Positions 1 through 12,960 of a DNA stretch of 52,725 nt are shown in pieces. Position numbers and translations under genes: made by a program. The first letter of the stretch is position 1. The number at the start of each line of letters is the position of its first letter. The stretch covers positions 1 through 52,725 of the forward strand of contig JAWQRO010000142.1 in NCBI GenBank assembly GCA_033557835.1. The letters are read 5' to 3'. The stretch comes from Helochares maculicollis. Taxonomy: Eukaryota > Arthropoda > Insecta > Coleoptera > Hydrophilidae. The notes under the pieces are model-generated. The model was not told the DNA's origin. It searched no databases and saw only the letters and a program-made list of their open reading frames with translations.

Positions 1-23
1 ATATATATATATATATATATATA
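1..23. repeat. (AT)n microsatellite at the left edge
   Basis: Uninterrupted alternating AT from the first base. It may continue outside the window, so its true length is unknown. Confidence 0.95.
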
Positions 24-149
24 CTGATCGACACCACCACATTGTAATAATCTAAAGCATTAAATCTAAATGTATTAAATCACATTAAAGTGGCGAATTA
101 TTTTTAATATAGATAGTTTAGATTATTATTACGCTGTAATGGTGACGAT

Positions 150-284
150 ATGGATATGATGAATTCTTGTGCTGATTCGTTGTGGTTGGACTACTCGGAG
201 ATGAGCTGTAATGAACAGTTTCAGGAGATGAGTTTAGAATGTGAACTTTGGGAAGAATTTGTTACTGTGATATTATCCTCTTAA
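150..284 (+). CDS. Short acidic open frame, unrecognised
   Basis: A 44-codon frame runs from ATG at 150 to TAA at 282-284. It is rich in Met, Glu, Asp, Cys and Trp (for example LWLDYSEM and ELWEEF) and looks less random than most AT-rich frames here. The frame is also open upstream of the ATG back to 117, so it could be an exon fragment or a transposon relic rather than a free-standing small protein. No domain, signal peptide or family is recognised. A GTAAGG donor-like word at 389-394 is out of reach because the frame stops first. It may be chance. Confidence 0.15.
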   Translation: MDMMNSCADSLWLDYSEMSCNEQFQEMSLECELWEEFVTVILSS

Positions 285-2080
285 CGCACAAACCCGAGAG
301 ATTCTCGTGCATACATTGAAATCAAATTTGTGTAGTTAATCATTCACGGAAAAATAAAGATTAGACAATGCAACAAATTTAAGAAAAGGTAAGGGAGGTC
401 ACACGATTTCTTTAGTTTTGTGACAGACAGGCTGTATTTTTGCGGCAAAAAAATAATTTGACGCTTGAGAATATTTAAAAAATTTTCTTGACGATAATTT
501 TTTGATACCAGAGTACTTGACACTAACAGTTACGCTACACAGCATCCGCAAGGCAAAAACTTATCTACTGTGTTTCCATTTATGATGCAGACTGAATAGC
601 TCTAACATCCGGTAAAAATAGCAGAGCCTGCCAGTAAACTATAATGTAGGTTGTATTTGAAATGAATACAAAATTAGCATTGCTTTTCCATGATTTGATC
701 AAGCTTTTTACAAACTATTACAAGAAGTAGTCATTGTTAAATAATGTTATAAAATAAGAAAGTATAAAACTGTATGGAACAAGCTCTTTCTTGATACTGT
801 AGAATAGTTCCACTACTAAAAAGAAAATAATTACAGATGCGTACAAAGAACCGCAAGGTTTGTCTAAGTAAAACCAAATTATCTTTGTATTGACCCTAAA
901 CTAACTTAGAAATAAATAACTGCTTCTTTAATATAACTTCTTTTCACTCATTTAGTAAATTGCGTCTACAATAACTGCGGTTTATAACTTTTGTAGCGAT
1001 GTGAAGGCGGAATCATGCAATTAGTTAGCACAAGATATGCCCTGCTACGTTCTTTAAATTTTGCTATTATTACTTAAGTCAAAAGTTCTATTTTAAAAAA
1101 CAATTAATAAAGCACTTTAACTGTAACATAGTGTATATTTGTATCAATTGGATGGGTTACTATGATAAATACAATTCAATACAATAAGTTCGAAAGAAAT
1201 TGGTAATTTACAAATATTACAATTAATTATATAACAAAATATACACGACGAATAAAGAAATCATACTATGTATAAATTCACTCAAGTTTGCAACTTGCCA
1301 TATACCTTTCTCACGTAAATTTAAATACAACAATGGTAATAGAATTCTACGGGCACAGAGAATCGAGCTCCTTCAATAATAATATGTAAAATTAGCTTGA
1401 CAAATTATTGGTACATAAATTAAATAGTGAACAATGTGATGTAACTAGTAATTTCAAAAGTAATGCCCACTTCTTCCGGGTTTCCAACCCCATTTTCTCT
1501 ATAAATTTTAAAAGGAACAGACAGTACTTACATAAACGCGACCTAACTTACAGAATATGAACTTGAACTAAATGAAAATACGCAAATGATCGATTTCACA
1601 CTTGAAACTTGAAGTTGTATCTAAAATATGATTGAAAGATTTTCTTTAGCAGTTTTAAAAATTGCCTAACCAATAATAATACATTTAAGCTATAAAACAC
1701 ATACACAAAGCTCATTATTAAAATTACGGGTTTGTGTTTGTGCAAACCATACATTGGGAATTTTCTTAAAAAATAAGCCAAAAGACTTACGGTAAGGTAT
1801 AAAAAGATGCAGGAAGTATATGAATGCGATTGCAATGAAGGTTTAAGTCTGAAAGGGGCGGTTGATTATTCAGAGAAAAAAAAGACAAACTGGATGGAGC
1901 GCGCCCGTGAGGTTGTGAAAAACAAAATTTAGTAGAAAAATGCAGCTAGAAAATTACTGAGGAAATATAGTTAAATAGGGTGATTATCACGTACCTGAAT
2001 AAATTTCTTTGGGAGTAAACTCGGGCTGGAATTAGCAAGGTAGAAGGAAAGAAATAAAGAAAGAAATATTGATGCGATGG
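285..2080. other. AT-rich intron filler, nothing recognised
   Basis: AT-rich sequence without a convincing frame, RNA gene or element. The minus-strand open frame at 1596-1835 is hydrophobic, AT-driven and unrecognised. Confidence 0.5.
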
Positions 2081-2089
2081 TTGTTATAG

Positions 2090-2350
2090 GAAGGAGCGCC
2101 CGCGCCTTGCCGGCCTTCGGTGCAAATTGCATTTTCCTGCAATTTTTACGACACTTTTATTGTTAGTGATAGTTTTTATTTTCTCGTTTATACGGATACC
2201 TAACCGGCGCGGCCAGCTCTTTTTATTGCCATTAGCTGCAACTTAAATTAATTACAATTTCACGTTCGAGATGATTAAGTGCCAACCCCATAATCTTAAT
2301 TAACTTTTATTATGAGGAACTTTCCACGTTTTGATTTTTATAAGTTTAAA
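2090..2350. promoter_or_regulatory. GC-richer islet with a cluster of TAAT-type words
   Basis: A GC-rich start (GCGCCCGCGCCTTGCCGGCC, near 2096-2115) leads into several ATTA/TAAT homeodomain-type cores near 2230-2330, including AATTAATTAC and TTAATTAACTTTTATTATG. No open frame fits. It looks like a non-coding regulatory block inside a large intron. That reading is inference from composition and motif density only. Confidence 0.35.
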
Positions 2351-2509
2351 GTAGGAAGGAACAAAATATCAAGCATGTATACTATTCAAAGTAAGGAAGT
2401 TTAAACTTTAGTATCAAACACTTAGAATTAAATAGGTAAAGTTGGTGCCGTTCCAAATTTTTATTAAATATTTTGCAGCTATGTACCTTACGATAATTAT
2501 CTTGATAGA

Positions 2510-2830
2510 TCATTGGTCTGACGCCCCCTTTATGTTACAAGAGCTAAGAAAGGTTGAAGGGGCTGCGTTTTCGCTCGGAACGAGGGCGGTTGACGTGAAT
2601 CGGTGATAAACTGTTGAAAAAGGATTGAAGAAAGTTATAAGTTAGTTTTAGAGTAACCCCTCTACAGAAGGAAGGCGGAGAGACGCAGGCAAAAGCAGGG
2701 CAGGAAGCAGGAGCAAGAGCAGCAAGTGGAAGGCAATTCTAAGCGTTATTTTTCAAAGTAGGGGCGGCTGAATTAAGATGCGTGTTCACACTTACATAGA
2801 CACACATCTCACATACGTTTACGTCTGACG
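2510..2830. promoter_or_regulatory. GC-richer islet, purine-rich right half
   Basis: Composition rises sharply against the flanks. The right half (about 2660-2740) is a purine-rich run of GGCAGGAAGCAGGAGC-type words. An AG acceptor-like word at 2665-2667 is followed by a frame that stops after 24 codons of Ala/Gly/Glu/Gln, so I do not call an exon. Confidence 0.3.
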
Positions 2831-3755
2831 AGAAAAAATGGGCTTAGTAGCGGAGTTCCCAAGGGGTGATTTTTCATACTGAGATTATCACATCAGATGC
2901 ATAAAATTTTCGTTGTTTTGCGTGTACAAGTGCTTGAGGGAAGTACTGCAGATTTAGACAAATACCGTACTAATTTTAAACATTATTGTAAACAATTATT
3001 AATACTGTGATAAAAGAAAATATTTAGATGAATCTCTTCATTTTGTTTTTCATATACAGATAACAAAATAATCTCATTCTAAAAGTGTGCATTCAACTAA
3101 CGCGCTTCTTACAGCATCTGAAAGATAGCCATAACATCAAAAATGTTATAAATAAAGAAACAATGTTAAAAAATAATAGAATGCGGTTAAAAATTTAGTA
3201 CGCAGTGTATCAACCATTGCGTTTTTCATCCAGGTTGGCCATAATATTTGCAACTGTTCGGCAGTCAAGTCCAAGAAAACATAAGAACAGAGTTGGATAA
3301 TAAAAGATAAATGTGTTTTCTTTGCCATATAAAGTAAGGCTTCTACAAAAGTTTGGCAAGGCAACCCTTTTACAACAATTTTATAACTGTTATTATAAAT
3401 AACGATATCAAAGACTTCTGCCGCTCCATCCCTAGTTCACTCCCTAATAATTCGTCAAGGACTTTTACACCGACCACCACTCATTAACTTTTTACGATAC
3501 GGAAATAAAAGCTCAAAAACATTTTCCACCTAATTTTTAAGGGGTTATCAAGCCACCGCAGAGTTTGTCGTAAGTCCAAAAAAGTGGCCTTAACTCTCCC
3601 CCAACTGATTACATAAACAAAATGTGCGTGCCTTAATGAAAATTTACGTCGTTAAACACACGATTATTCAAATGGCCCCGTTGATATTCCAAATTACATG
3701 TAAATTATCCTAATATCCATACTGTAAATACGTCCATTTAAACCCGCATCGACAA
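2831..3755. other. AT-rich intron filler
   Basis: No gene or element recognised. The minus-strand frame at 3146-3364 has no protein-like features beyond hydrophobicity. Confidence 0.45.
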
Positions 3756-4268
3756 TTCTAGTAAAAATCAGGGTCGCCGCGTAGGCGAAACACTTACGTC
3801 CGTCTGTCTCTTCCAATCCTTTCGATTTCCATACTCTTCGTTGCGACGCCCATTCAGAGCTCAGTTTTCGTGACTGTAATATCAGGAGGAAAAATCGGAA
3901 CACCTGCTGCTTCCTCAAAAAAATATATCACTGAAAGTTGCATGGAGGTCGTAAATCTTTCGTATATAGGTAGGTAGGTAGGAGAGACGCGAAAGGAGAC
4001 GCGATTCTTCAGGACCATCCCTGTCTCCTTGTGATTATTTCGCTTTTTTCCCGGGAAGCCTATCAGGATGATGTATGGCATCCTTAACGCTTATATTTAG
4101 GAGCATAATTGGTTCGGCTGTGCGCGAATTTTTTACTGGCGCTGCTTCGGGGCCTCATATAAATAAAATTCGCGTTTGCACCGAAATCCATCAAGCCTTA
4201 TTACGGACGTGCTTCGCGCCTCCGCAGCAGCCGCCGAACCTACAACACATATCAATAAAAATATTTTA
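3756..4268. promoter_or_regulatory. GC-richer islet
   Basis: Mixed-composition block containing a short (TAGG)4 run at 3967-3982. Overlapping frames lie on both strands (3854-4081 minus, 3694-3918 minus, 4075-4269 plus), none resembling a known protein. On the minus strand a GTAAGT word (rc of 3792-3797) follows an open stretch, which is weakly exon-like, but the encoded residues match nothing I recognise. Confidence 0.3.
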
Positions 4269-4269
4269 G

Positions 4270-7200
4270 CGAGGGCACATAGCTGCCATTTTTTCTACCG
4301 TATTGGTTTTTTCTAATACATTAAACAAATAAAAAAATTCTACTATGCGAACGACCCAGTTTGCTGCTATATACCGCATCGACTAATGTGGACGTCCAAT
4401 TAAAGAAAATGCTTTTCCTTTCAATTTATTCTACCGTAACTCTATTAATTGTATAAATCTCACTACCACAGATAATGTACAAAAGTTTCTTAATGCAACC
4501 GACCCTACAAAATTTTTAATTTCTGTTCGTCAGTAGCATCGATTTAATGGAAGATTTTGTAGAAAAAACACTTAGCAAAACTTGGTACAACCTAGACAAG
4601 ATAATACTTTTGTATTGGTAAAATTGTTCTTAGAAATATCACAGATGATTGAAATATCCAAGAACTTTACATAAACTAAACCATGAATTTTTTTCTCCCA
4701 AAGTTTTAATAGTGACGGGTACGAATATAGATTGAATTTGAAGTTATAGCAAATTCTTTTACCATAAATTAAAGTAACCTATGTTTCTAACCACACCCAA
4801 AATGTCGCATTGAAGTCATAGAAGGCTCAATAATTTAGTGAATATATTTTGTTCTGCCAATGAAATCTACAAAGCACGATCTCTGTTATTAGATAATGTA
4901 TTTCTAAATAAAATAGTGAATTAAATATAAGCTGCGCGAAAGTGTTAACAAATGCCTAGAGAAAACTGGTCGTTTCTTAGAAATTAGATTTCGATTTTAT
5001 TTTGAATAGTTTTTCGATTAAATGATGTGAGACAAAAATATTGAAACTCAAATAATAAAACACCGATTGATATGAATTTGGAACATCATATCGCACTTTA
5101 ATATGCTTAAAATATAATCAGCAGTGCGCAAAGCCTTAAAGTACGCTAAATAAATGTAATATTATATAATATTATGTACTTCTCGGCTTACCTGTTTTTT
5201 TTGTTAACAGTACTTACATCAAAATACATTTCAAGTACAAATCTCAATTTTTATATAAACGTATTTCCTCAGCCTCAATCGCTTACTTTGTACCATGTAA
5301 GCCGAAAATATAAATTCTAAACCTACTTTCTTAGAACAGCTAAACAATATTCGTAAAACATGACATCAACTTGTGAAATTTATATTAGAATGATTATTTT
5401 TACTGCAAAAATTGATTCAAAATGAAACAATGTGTTTTAAATATACTCTTATTTATCTATTTGTATTTATATAATAAGGGCTGACTTTTTCAAATCGGAA
5501 TAAATATGAAACTATTTTCTTTTTAAGTAATAAAAACTATTAATTCGCGACAACAAAACAAAAGCATCTACAATAAAAGGACCTAAGAATGCGTAAAATA
5601 ATACAATGTTTTCCCAAAATTTGTAAAGGTCTTACTCAATGGAAAAATGTATAAATTACTATATATGATCAAGAAAAATTTCTATTTCTCTCCCAGATTC
5701 CTCATGTTTATCGTATTTTAACGTCTTGCAAATTATTTTTTCATTTTGATGTAATATTTGACCTGAGCCGTAGTCTTATAATTTTTAATATAGTTTGCTT
5801 TGCTTAATCTTTTGGTGTTACATTTTCAATTTTGCAAGAAAAGCTAAGTAGAAAACTTTACCAAAACTAGCTTACTTATAGGCTATATATTTTGTTTAAA
5901 AATTTTCTTTTTTATATATAACAAACTACTGGCCATGAGCTTCAATTTTAGATGCAAGTCCTACCCAGGTTTTGACTTACTACGAAATAAATGATGGTGG
6001 TACTGCCTTTCGAGTAGAAGTTTGAGCACCATAGTACAAAAAATAGACGACTCAATTAAACTTTACAGTTTTACAATGGGAGATAATTGTTTAGAAAATT
6101 ATAGTATAATTTCTCCTAAAATTCAGATTGTGATAAGTGTGCAAAGATTTCTTTCAAGACAATATCTCCACGCTCTAAAGTACAAAACGTGACACAGTTC
6201 TGATTGACAAAACCCTTTAAATTGGCAAATATTTCAACGGACCCACAAAAATTTAGTTTGTCACAGCTGACTCCAATTTTAAGCAAGTTTTTTATTGCCA
6301 ATTTGGCAACAACCATTAATTCATTTTTATTTCAGGTTAGCTTAATAATAATAATTTTGTTTATTTGGTTTATTTAAATATCGAAAAATAAAGTTTACAA
6401 TGGATTAAAAATCAAATAATAAGCATTTGTCCTAGATATTTTAATAATAAGAAATAGAAAGTTCCTATTCCAATATGTAACAAATTGCAGAAATCCTATT
6501 CGAACCTGAGCCATATAATCAAAATTACAATATAAATTAATTGAGGAAAAATACAGTGTGGTACTGATGAAGTAGTCACAAGAGAAGAATAATGCTAAAT
6601 ATTGTAAGCTTTTGTAAACAAAAGAGCAAAACGTTTATTCTAAATATATAAATCAACATATACTTATTTCTTAGAAACATTGACGACTAAAAAAATAATC
6701 AACAAGTTGCGTAAATGTTATAAAAAGCGCGTAGGACCAACTAGAAGTAAAAGTCAACTACGTCAGATATTGATTATTTACAATTTGTAAGATGTCTATA
6801 TGTAAGAGTCTATATGTAAGAGTCAAATTTATTTAAATAGTTTAGTCTACTTACTTTTCACATTACTAGATTTTCAGATTTAATTTTTCACCTTTTTTAT
6901 TTTATTAATACAGAGAAAAAGTATTGCTATTACATTAACTTATTTAAATCTTGTTTTAAAGTTTGATTATAAACCGTATGCTGCAGAAGTTAATATTAAT
7001 CAAAGGTTTTATTTATAATATTTGTCTTAATTCAGAGTGAAATGTTGATAAAACTATTTTCTCAGAACCTTTTACTTGCAAATAATGAGAACTGGTTACA
7101 AAAGTTGTATTAAATGATTTCTTTTGGTACAGATAATTAAAGCGTTGTCAATATACTATGGGCGATAATTTATTATACCATACGATACAATTGATTTTAT

Positions 7201-7500
7201 CTAAAACATTTTGACTATAGTTATATTGTTTGAATCATTGTATTTTTAAATTTGGGTAATTATAATTGAACTAAGCTACTATCAGAATTAACGATAAAAT
7301 CGTAGATTCCGCAAACATACTAAAATATGCACAAATTAAAATTTTCGGCTATAGAAGGTTTAGATCCAAGCTTCAAGTTTCAAAAACAATTTTAATTCGT
7401 AAATTCATTTATGAAATCGATATTTGCAATTAAAATGTAGAAATAAGTCAAAATAATACCAGCTTTAAACGAAATCGTTACGTGAATAAACAATGTATCA
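4270..7500. other. AT-rich intron filler with one small tandem duplication
   Basis: Long AT-rich stretch with stops in all frames. A 14-base unit (GTCTATATGTAAGA) is directly repeated at 6794-6807 and 6808-6821. No element or RNA gene recognised. Confidence 0.5.
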
Positions 7501-8180
7501 ATAAATACGAACCACGGCAATATTAAGCGGGGCAAAATCGTGAAAAAAGGAGGACGGAGATGGGGTGGAAGTAAATCGAATTACGATGCAACAAACCACT
7601 AATGATAAAACAACAAGTTTTCCGTTTCTTTTATAAGCGCCACGCAAAAGGGGGCACACCGCCGCTAATGACCGTAAAATCGTAATTGCCTCAGCTTTCT
7701 GATGCCACGCCGTTCGACCCCCGCCCCCTGCACGTCCGATTTCATTATTTTTCTCTTCTTTTCTTTTAGAATTATTAAATCAAATGTTGGTAACATCAAA
7801 GTCCAGGAGCCATCGACTGCGCCCGGGAATCAACTTCTCCCTTTGAACTTTTCCATCTATTCTATATCATTTTTAGTTCTTCGCCGACTCTTCTCCGTTA
7901 TCTCGCGTCAAATTCTCGTTTGTTTTATCCGTCGCTGTGTGTGCGTCACGGTTGTGTGTACTAGTGATTCTCGTAGCTAAATCTCTAGAGATTCAATCCT
8001 GATTTTTTGTGGAGTTTTTCCTTGCAAGCGAAGCTTTCAGGGCGTGCAGCCCCGTAATTTTCCGTTATTTTCTCCCTGTGTAAAGGCGTACCTTGACGAA
8101 CTGATACTATAGCTGGACGTGGAAGGACGAAAAGAGAAAAATAGATTTCCACGAGCTCCCTACACGGCACGCAACTAGAC
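7500..8180. promoter_or_regulatory. GC-richer islet
   Basis: Contains CpG-bearing and C-rich words (CGACCCCCGCCCCCTGCACG near 7712) and a pyrimidine tract ending in TTTTAG at 7770. The 92-codon frame at 7702-7980 is low-complexity Phe/Ser/Arg and is probably chance. Candidate non-coding regulatory block. Confidence 0.3.
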
Positions 8181-9719
8181 TTTTCTTCCTTCTCTTTCCT
8201 TTTTGACTCTTTTTATTAAATAATTATACCTTAATAGAAAAAAAATTAATTATTCTTTCTTTTGATGTAGTTTTTTGTCTTTCTGATTAGCGTTTTCTTA
8301 TATCTACAGCAATATAGAATAAACCAAACTTAGTCTACTTAACATCTCAAATATAGTATAGTATTTTTACTTATTCTCAATTTTTTTAATGGTCTCGCAA
8401 AATGAAATTTTAAAATACCGGAACTTTGAAAGTCTGTTACAAACTCTGAACATACTTAAATTATCTAGAAAATAACATAATAATGAAAAATTGTAAAAAA
8501 ATTAATTTTGAAGGAAAATATTTTAAAACTTTCTGGGTTTTCCTATTGTATAGCAATTAGGAAACAAATGTGGAAATGTTTCAATCTAAACTCTGTTAAT
8601 GTAAGCAATTTTAATAAATATTAGTAATTTAATAGTAAGAAAATAAAATTTGACAAATTACAATTTAATAATAGAAACATTTTCAGTGTATTTGTATTCC
8701 CAGAATCTTATATAGAAATTCGGTATTTCCACAAGTTTTACAACGACCAAGAGACTAATTCGTAAAATGAAAATTTTAAATATTGGAAGAGCATTAATTT
8801 CAAACTGATGAATGATGTGGGTTCTAATAATGCAAATGCCCAAAAACATGTCAATATTTTGAAAATTGGCTTCCAAATGAAAAGTATGGGGATTAATTAA
8901 ATTGCTAAAAAGTTTCAAATTTTAAGACTAATTTGTTTAATAAGCACATACATTTCCGATGGATCATTTTTATTTCTATTATCTGTAAATATTGGCTTAT
9001 TTTTATTATCTAGGCATATTTATCTAATTCGTGCACAACTCCAAAAGGCCTCTTTCTGTTCAGCTAGTTATAATTTGTCATTACTGCCACAACTCAGATT
9101 CTTAGAGATGCAAGAAGCTTCACAGAAATTGCTTCGTCCACACCTCTCACTTTCTTATTTTATTTTGAATCGTAAGACTAAAGCATCTCATTACTAATAT
9201 TTTGTATTCCTATCCATAATAATAATACTATTACGGCCTAATTATTCGATCAGATGAATGAAAAATAACGTTAAACCAGGGTTTGCTTACATTTAACTGA
9301 GATTTAATGTCAATTTTTTTAACTGGACCAAAAACTATGGTTGACGTTTCGATAACTAGTTTAAATCATACTTCACCTCGTTAGGAAATGGATTTTTGAA
9401 AAGAGTACATAAGAGGCATAATATTTACCACTTATTGCACTGCTATCGTACTAATTAAGCCTTCAAGACATTTAGGTTGTGGTTAATGTCTTTTGTTGTT
9501 TTTAAAGTTCTATTTATTGAAGTGAATCAACTCTTTAGAACATGATGTGATCCTGGCGGTCTGTGATGTCTTTTTCTACTCTTCCGCTTTCTACATCCAT
9601 GTGCCTATTTTTGCATTATGTATACAACGCTTTCTTAGTCGCCTTTTATCTCAAAACCATGTTGGAATCCACTATGCTATCTTATATTAGTTTTCCATAG
9701 TTGATTGTGCATTTCCATG
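8181..9719. other. AT-rich intron filler
   Basis: Nothing recognised with confidence. The right end may include decayed 3' parts of the LINE relic that follows. Confidence 0.4.
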
Positions 9720-11010
9720 TTAGTTTTCGGTCTTATTAAATTCTATCAGGATTGTGTTACTTATACTTTCTGCTCCCACTTGACTTCTATCATCTTCATT
9801 GTATAATAATTTGGTTTTGTCATTTAGTAATGACTTCCAAACACAAGTCGTTTTTTTTAAATTCACTTTGTCATTCTCAGTTCTATTCTTATTAAATGAA
9901 GTCACTTCTTCAAATTGATGAGCTATTTTAGATAGCCTCGCGTATTCATATCAGTTCTGCTTATTTTCATGTGTTTTGTTTTGGTTCCATTAATTTTCAG
10001 GTCCAATTTTTGTTTATCGTTTTTCCAAACGGTCAGAGCTGTTGTTAACAAACTTTAATCAACGATTCTCTAAGTTGTATGTTTCTATCTGGTATATTTT
10101 GCGATATAAAACTTCTTATACAAACATTCAGCTTTCATTTTCACACCATTATTTATGATATTTCATTAACCCAGACATACATTTTTTTGGCAACTGATCA
10201 TGATTCTTATTGACATAAAAAGCAGAGGCATGGGCTATATGTAATACAAAATTTCTGATACATTACTACTTTTACCGTTGGTGACTATACTTATACTTTT
10301 AATGAACATTTTCAAAACAGTTTGACATAATTGCTCAGCAATATTCCCAACATTGTGTTAAATTTCATGTTTAACGTCCCCATTTGCTTGAGATTTTTTC
10401 TATAATCTATCCTTAAGATAATACACCAGAAAGAAGTCCTAATGTGTCAAATATTCTTTCAGTATCTGCACGGTCTTATTGACAGTATAACATGCTTCAA
10501 GCTATAAAATGTTTGAAATTCTCTAATGATATTGCATTATATTAACAGAAACAAAATTTTGTCTACCGTTTTCGAAAAAGTGAGGTACAGTAATGCCCTC
10601 AGACCATCTTCATCCACTGTGACTCGTTGAAGATGTATAGAGATTTCTTTAATTATTTTTTGGATTTTCGGATCTTCAAATGTAGTAATAAGGTTTTTAT
10701 GAAAATCAGTAAGATAAATATGTCTGTCGTGCCTAAAGATGATGTTTTTTGAAAACTCAACATGAACTTGTCTTCCCTAAACTTAATTTGTAAACACCTG
10801 TCGATTTGCATGATCTTGTGGTTCCAATTCCTATATTAATTTAGCTTTGATAAAAACCAAATTTCAACCTTTCGCCAAAATAGATTTGAAAGCGCTTCTA
10901 AATTTGACGAAATGGTAGTTGCAATGACAAATTTATTCTGAAGACTTTTCCTCAACTCTTTAACTAACACTATCACTTCATTTGAACGAATAGTACAAGA
11001 CCGACTTGGT
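9720..11010 (-). pseudogene. Decayed LINE (non-LTR retrotransposon) reverse-transcriptase region
   Basis: Read on the minus strand, protein-like pieces appear in the order expected for a LINE reverse transcriptase, scattered over shifted frames. There is a charged linker-like open frame without Met (about 10830 down to its stop at 10537-10539, including FHKNLITTFEDP and VTVDEDGLRAL). Next comes NEI..NNGVKMKAE near 10170, then a remnant where the YADD core is expected (about 10050-10070, reading VD then SLLTT after a stop). LKINGTKTKHMKIS follows (about 9965-10010), fitting the family's IN..KTK.M motif, then FEEVTSF near 9915, which in LINEs precedes YLG. Frameshifts and stops throughout show it is dead. 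The family assignment rests on motif order recalled from LINEs, not on a search. No ends, target duplication or poly-A tail were found. Confidence 0.5.
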
Positions 11011-11580
11011 TTTTCCGTGGTGACATATCGGTAACCGAACGAAGTTTGGTTTCTGCAAAAGCAAAATCAGGTTTTAAGTCAATTTAAATTTCTAATAGAT
11101 GAGGTGTTTTCGCAAAACATAACCTTAGCATGTACTACTGCACTATAGAAATATACGTGTGATAATTTTACCGCAAACAAAATGGCAGCAAATTTTAAAA
11201 TTTCAGATGATTTTATGACAGACTGGGAGGGGATAAGAATTATTAAGTTGAAGGCATCTTAAGTATTCATAACGTATTGAAAGAAATCAGAACGTATATA
11301 ATGAAAATTAGTTGTTTTAAATTGTAAGCTATGTTAACTGAGATATTTGTTCTTCTAGCTACAGTGCCAATTGTACAATACGAGCAACAACGAAAAGAGA
11401 TACAGCGGTAAAAACGCAATAGTTTTATAAACAAAGTCTATATGATGGATAGATGTACATATTCGTAGACACACCGAGATTCTGGGATAAAATCTCGGGA
11501 AGTAGCGTGTTTCCTCCCCTAGCGAAAGGGAATGCAGAGGGTTATTTCTCTCTGACAAAAGTTGACATTCGCACCTGATG
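11011..11580. other. AT-rich filler
   Basis: May hold further decayed upstream LINE sequence on the minus strand. Nothing definite. Confidence 0.35.
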
Positions 11581-12960
11581 CCCATTATAAGTTTTTTAGT
11601 GGCGCTGCGCTGGTAACCGAGTGGGAGGGTCGGTGGGACAAACAGATGGCCCCGGGCTGCGCGGGGCGTAATCCTCTTAACCCAAACTAAAAGCGTTTAT
11701 CATGTTTGTTTTAATCAGTTTTTTCTTCTTTTTCGGCGATTTATCTTCGTTTGATGTGCTGCGATGCATTTTAACCACCGTACCGTTATACAGAAACAAA
11801 AATTAAAAAAATTGGATTTAGAAAAACGGAGTGCTGGAAGTGCATCGAAACCCTTGCCAAGCAACCCTCCTCGAGCCGAGCCATAGCTAGAACAGGCGCC
11901 CAGAGAAAATCCCTAGAAATAACACATTTTCAATACAGCTTCGTAGTTTGCAGGAGGCAATATTTTGACAAGATCCTTTCCAAACAGGACTTTGCAAGGA
12001 TTACGTATTGGACGTCACGGTACACTAGGTGGGCTACAACTGACGCACACTGCCCCCAATTTCAACGCCCTTTACATCCCTCAGCTGCACTCAGAACGGC
12101 CTCTCCATCACATCACCTTCACATCCACCCGGTTTCATCCTCCAAGTCGAAGTTATCAGAGGATGCGAAGAGTAGAGCTCTTTTTCGCACCCCTTGCAAC
12201 CCGTAGCCCTATTCTGACTCCTTGTCACGTGGCTAGACGCATTTCGTTACGGAACTAGAGGTCTGTGAAATTGGAAAATCCCGGTCGACTTTTACTTTTC
12301 CCACCTTTTTCTTCGGGCAGCTCCGACACCCCCTTTGCTTTGCCCACATCGGGGTTTCCCTTAGTATAGCGAAAGTTTCGTTGACTTTTGTGCGTTTGTC
12401 GGGAGTTTGCCGACTGCCTCCGCCTTTAATTCATTAATTCTCTGTGAACTTTAAAGGGGCTTTTGTTGGTGTATAAATAAGAAAACTTTACCAGGAAATT
12501 ACGCAAAATGTCAAACAAATTTTTGTGGGGCGTCAAGAGTCAGGATGCCCCTAGCACACCCCGCAAACCAAATATTTGAAATGTAGTCGAAACCAATAAC
12601 AATTTTGGCGTCCAGGGGTAATAAAGTTTTTAGATTTATATTACGAAATGAATTCAGAGCTCACAGTGGAGGGTGGTGAATCGAGGGCGTTTATTAATTC
12701 AAAAGTGTTAAGAGGAGATGAATTTCCTCGATAAAGAAAATAATAGATAGTAATGCCCGACAATTTGAGGGATTTTATCGCGGTTATTGCGTGTCACGGT
12801 CATTTTATCTAATAAACCTCCTCCATTATTACTTGGCTTGATCCCCTGCCTGCGTTATGTTCAAGCTGGCGGTCGCGGACGGGGCTCCGGCAGTGCAGAT
12901 ATGTCGTAACACCTCAAGGGACTCGAGTCACGAAAACTTACCCCATTAATATTCTATATA
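11580..12960. promoter_or_regulatory. Largest upstream GC-richer islet
   Basis: About 1.4 kb of markedly higher GC than the surroundings. The middle (11954-12258) has two overlapping + frames. One of 97 codons starts at ATG 11965. The other, of 83 codons, is open from an acceptor-like TTTGCAG (ending 11953) to TAG at 12204-12206. Neither looks like KIF26 or any family I know, and no good donor follows. The right part (12740-12860) has TTTTATCGCGGTTATTGCG and ATTACTTGG words typical of conserved non-coding blocks. Either a poorly conserved exon or a regulatory element is possible. Confidence 0.3.

Noticed and set aside
380..396. AAAAG|GTAAGG donor-like word
   Set aside because: The only nearby open frame stops at 284, so no exon reaches it.
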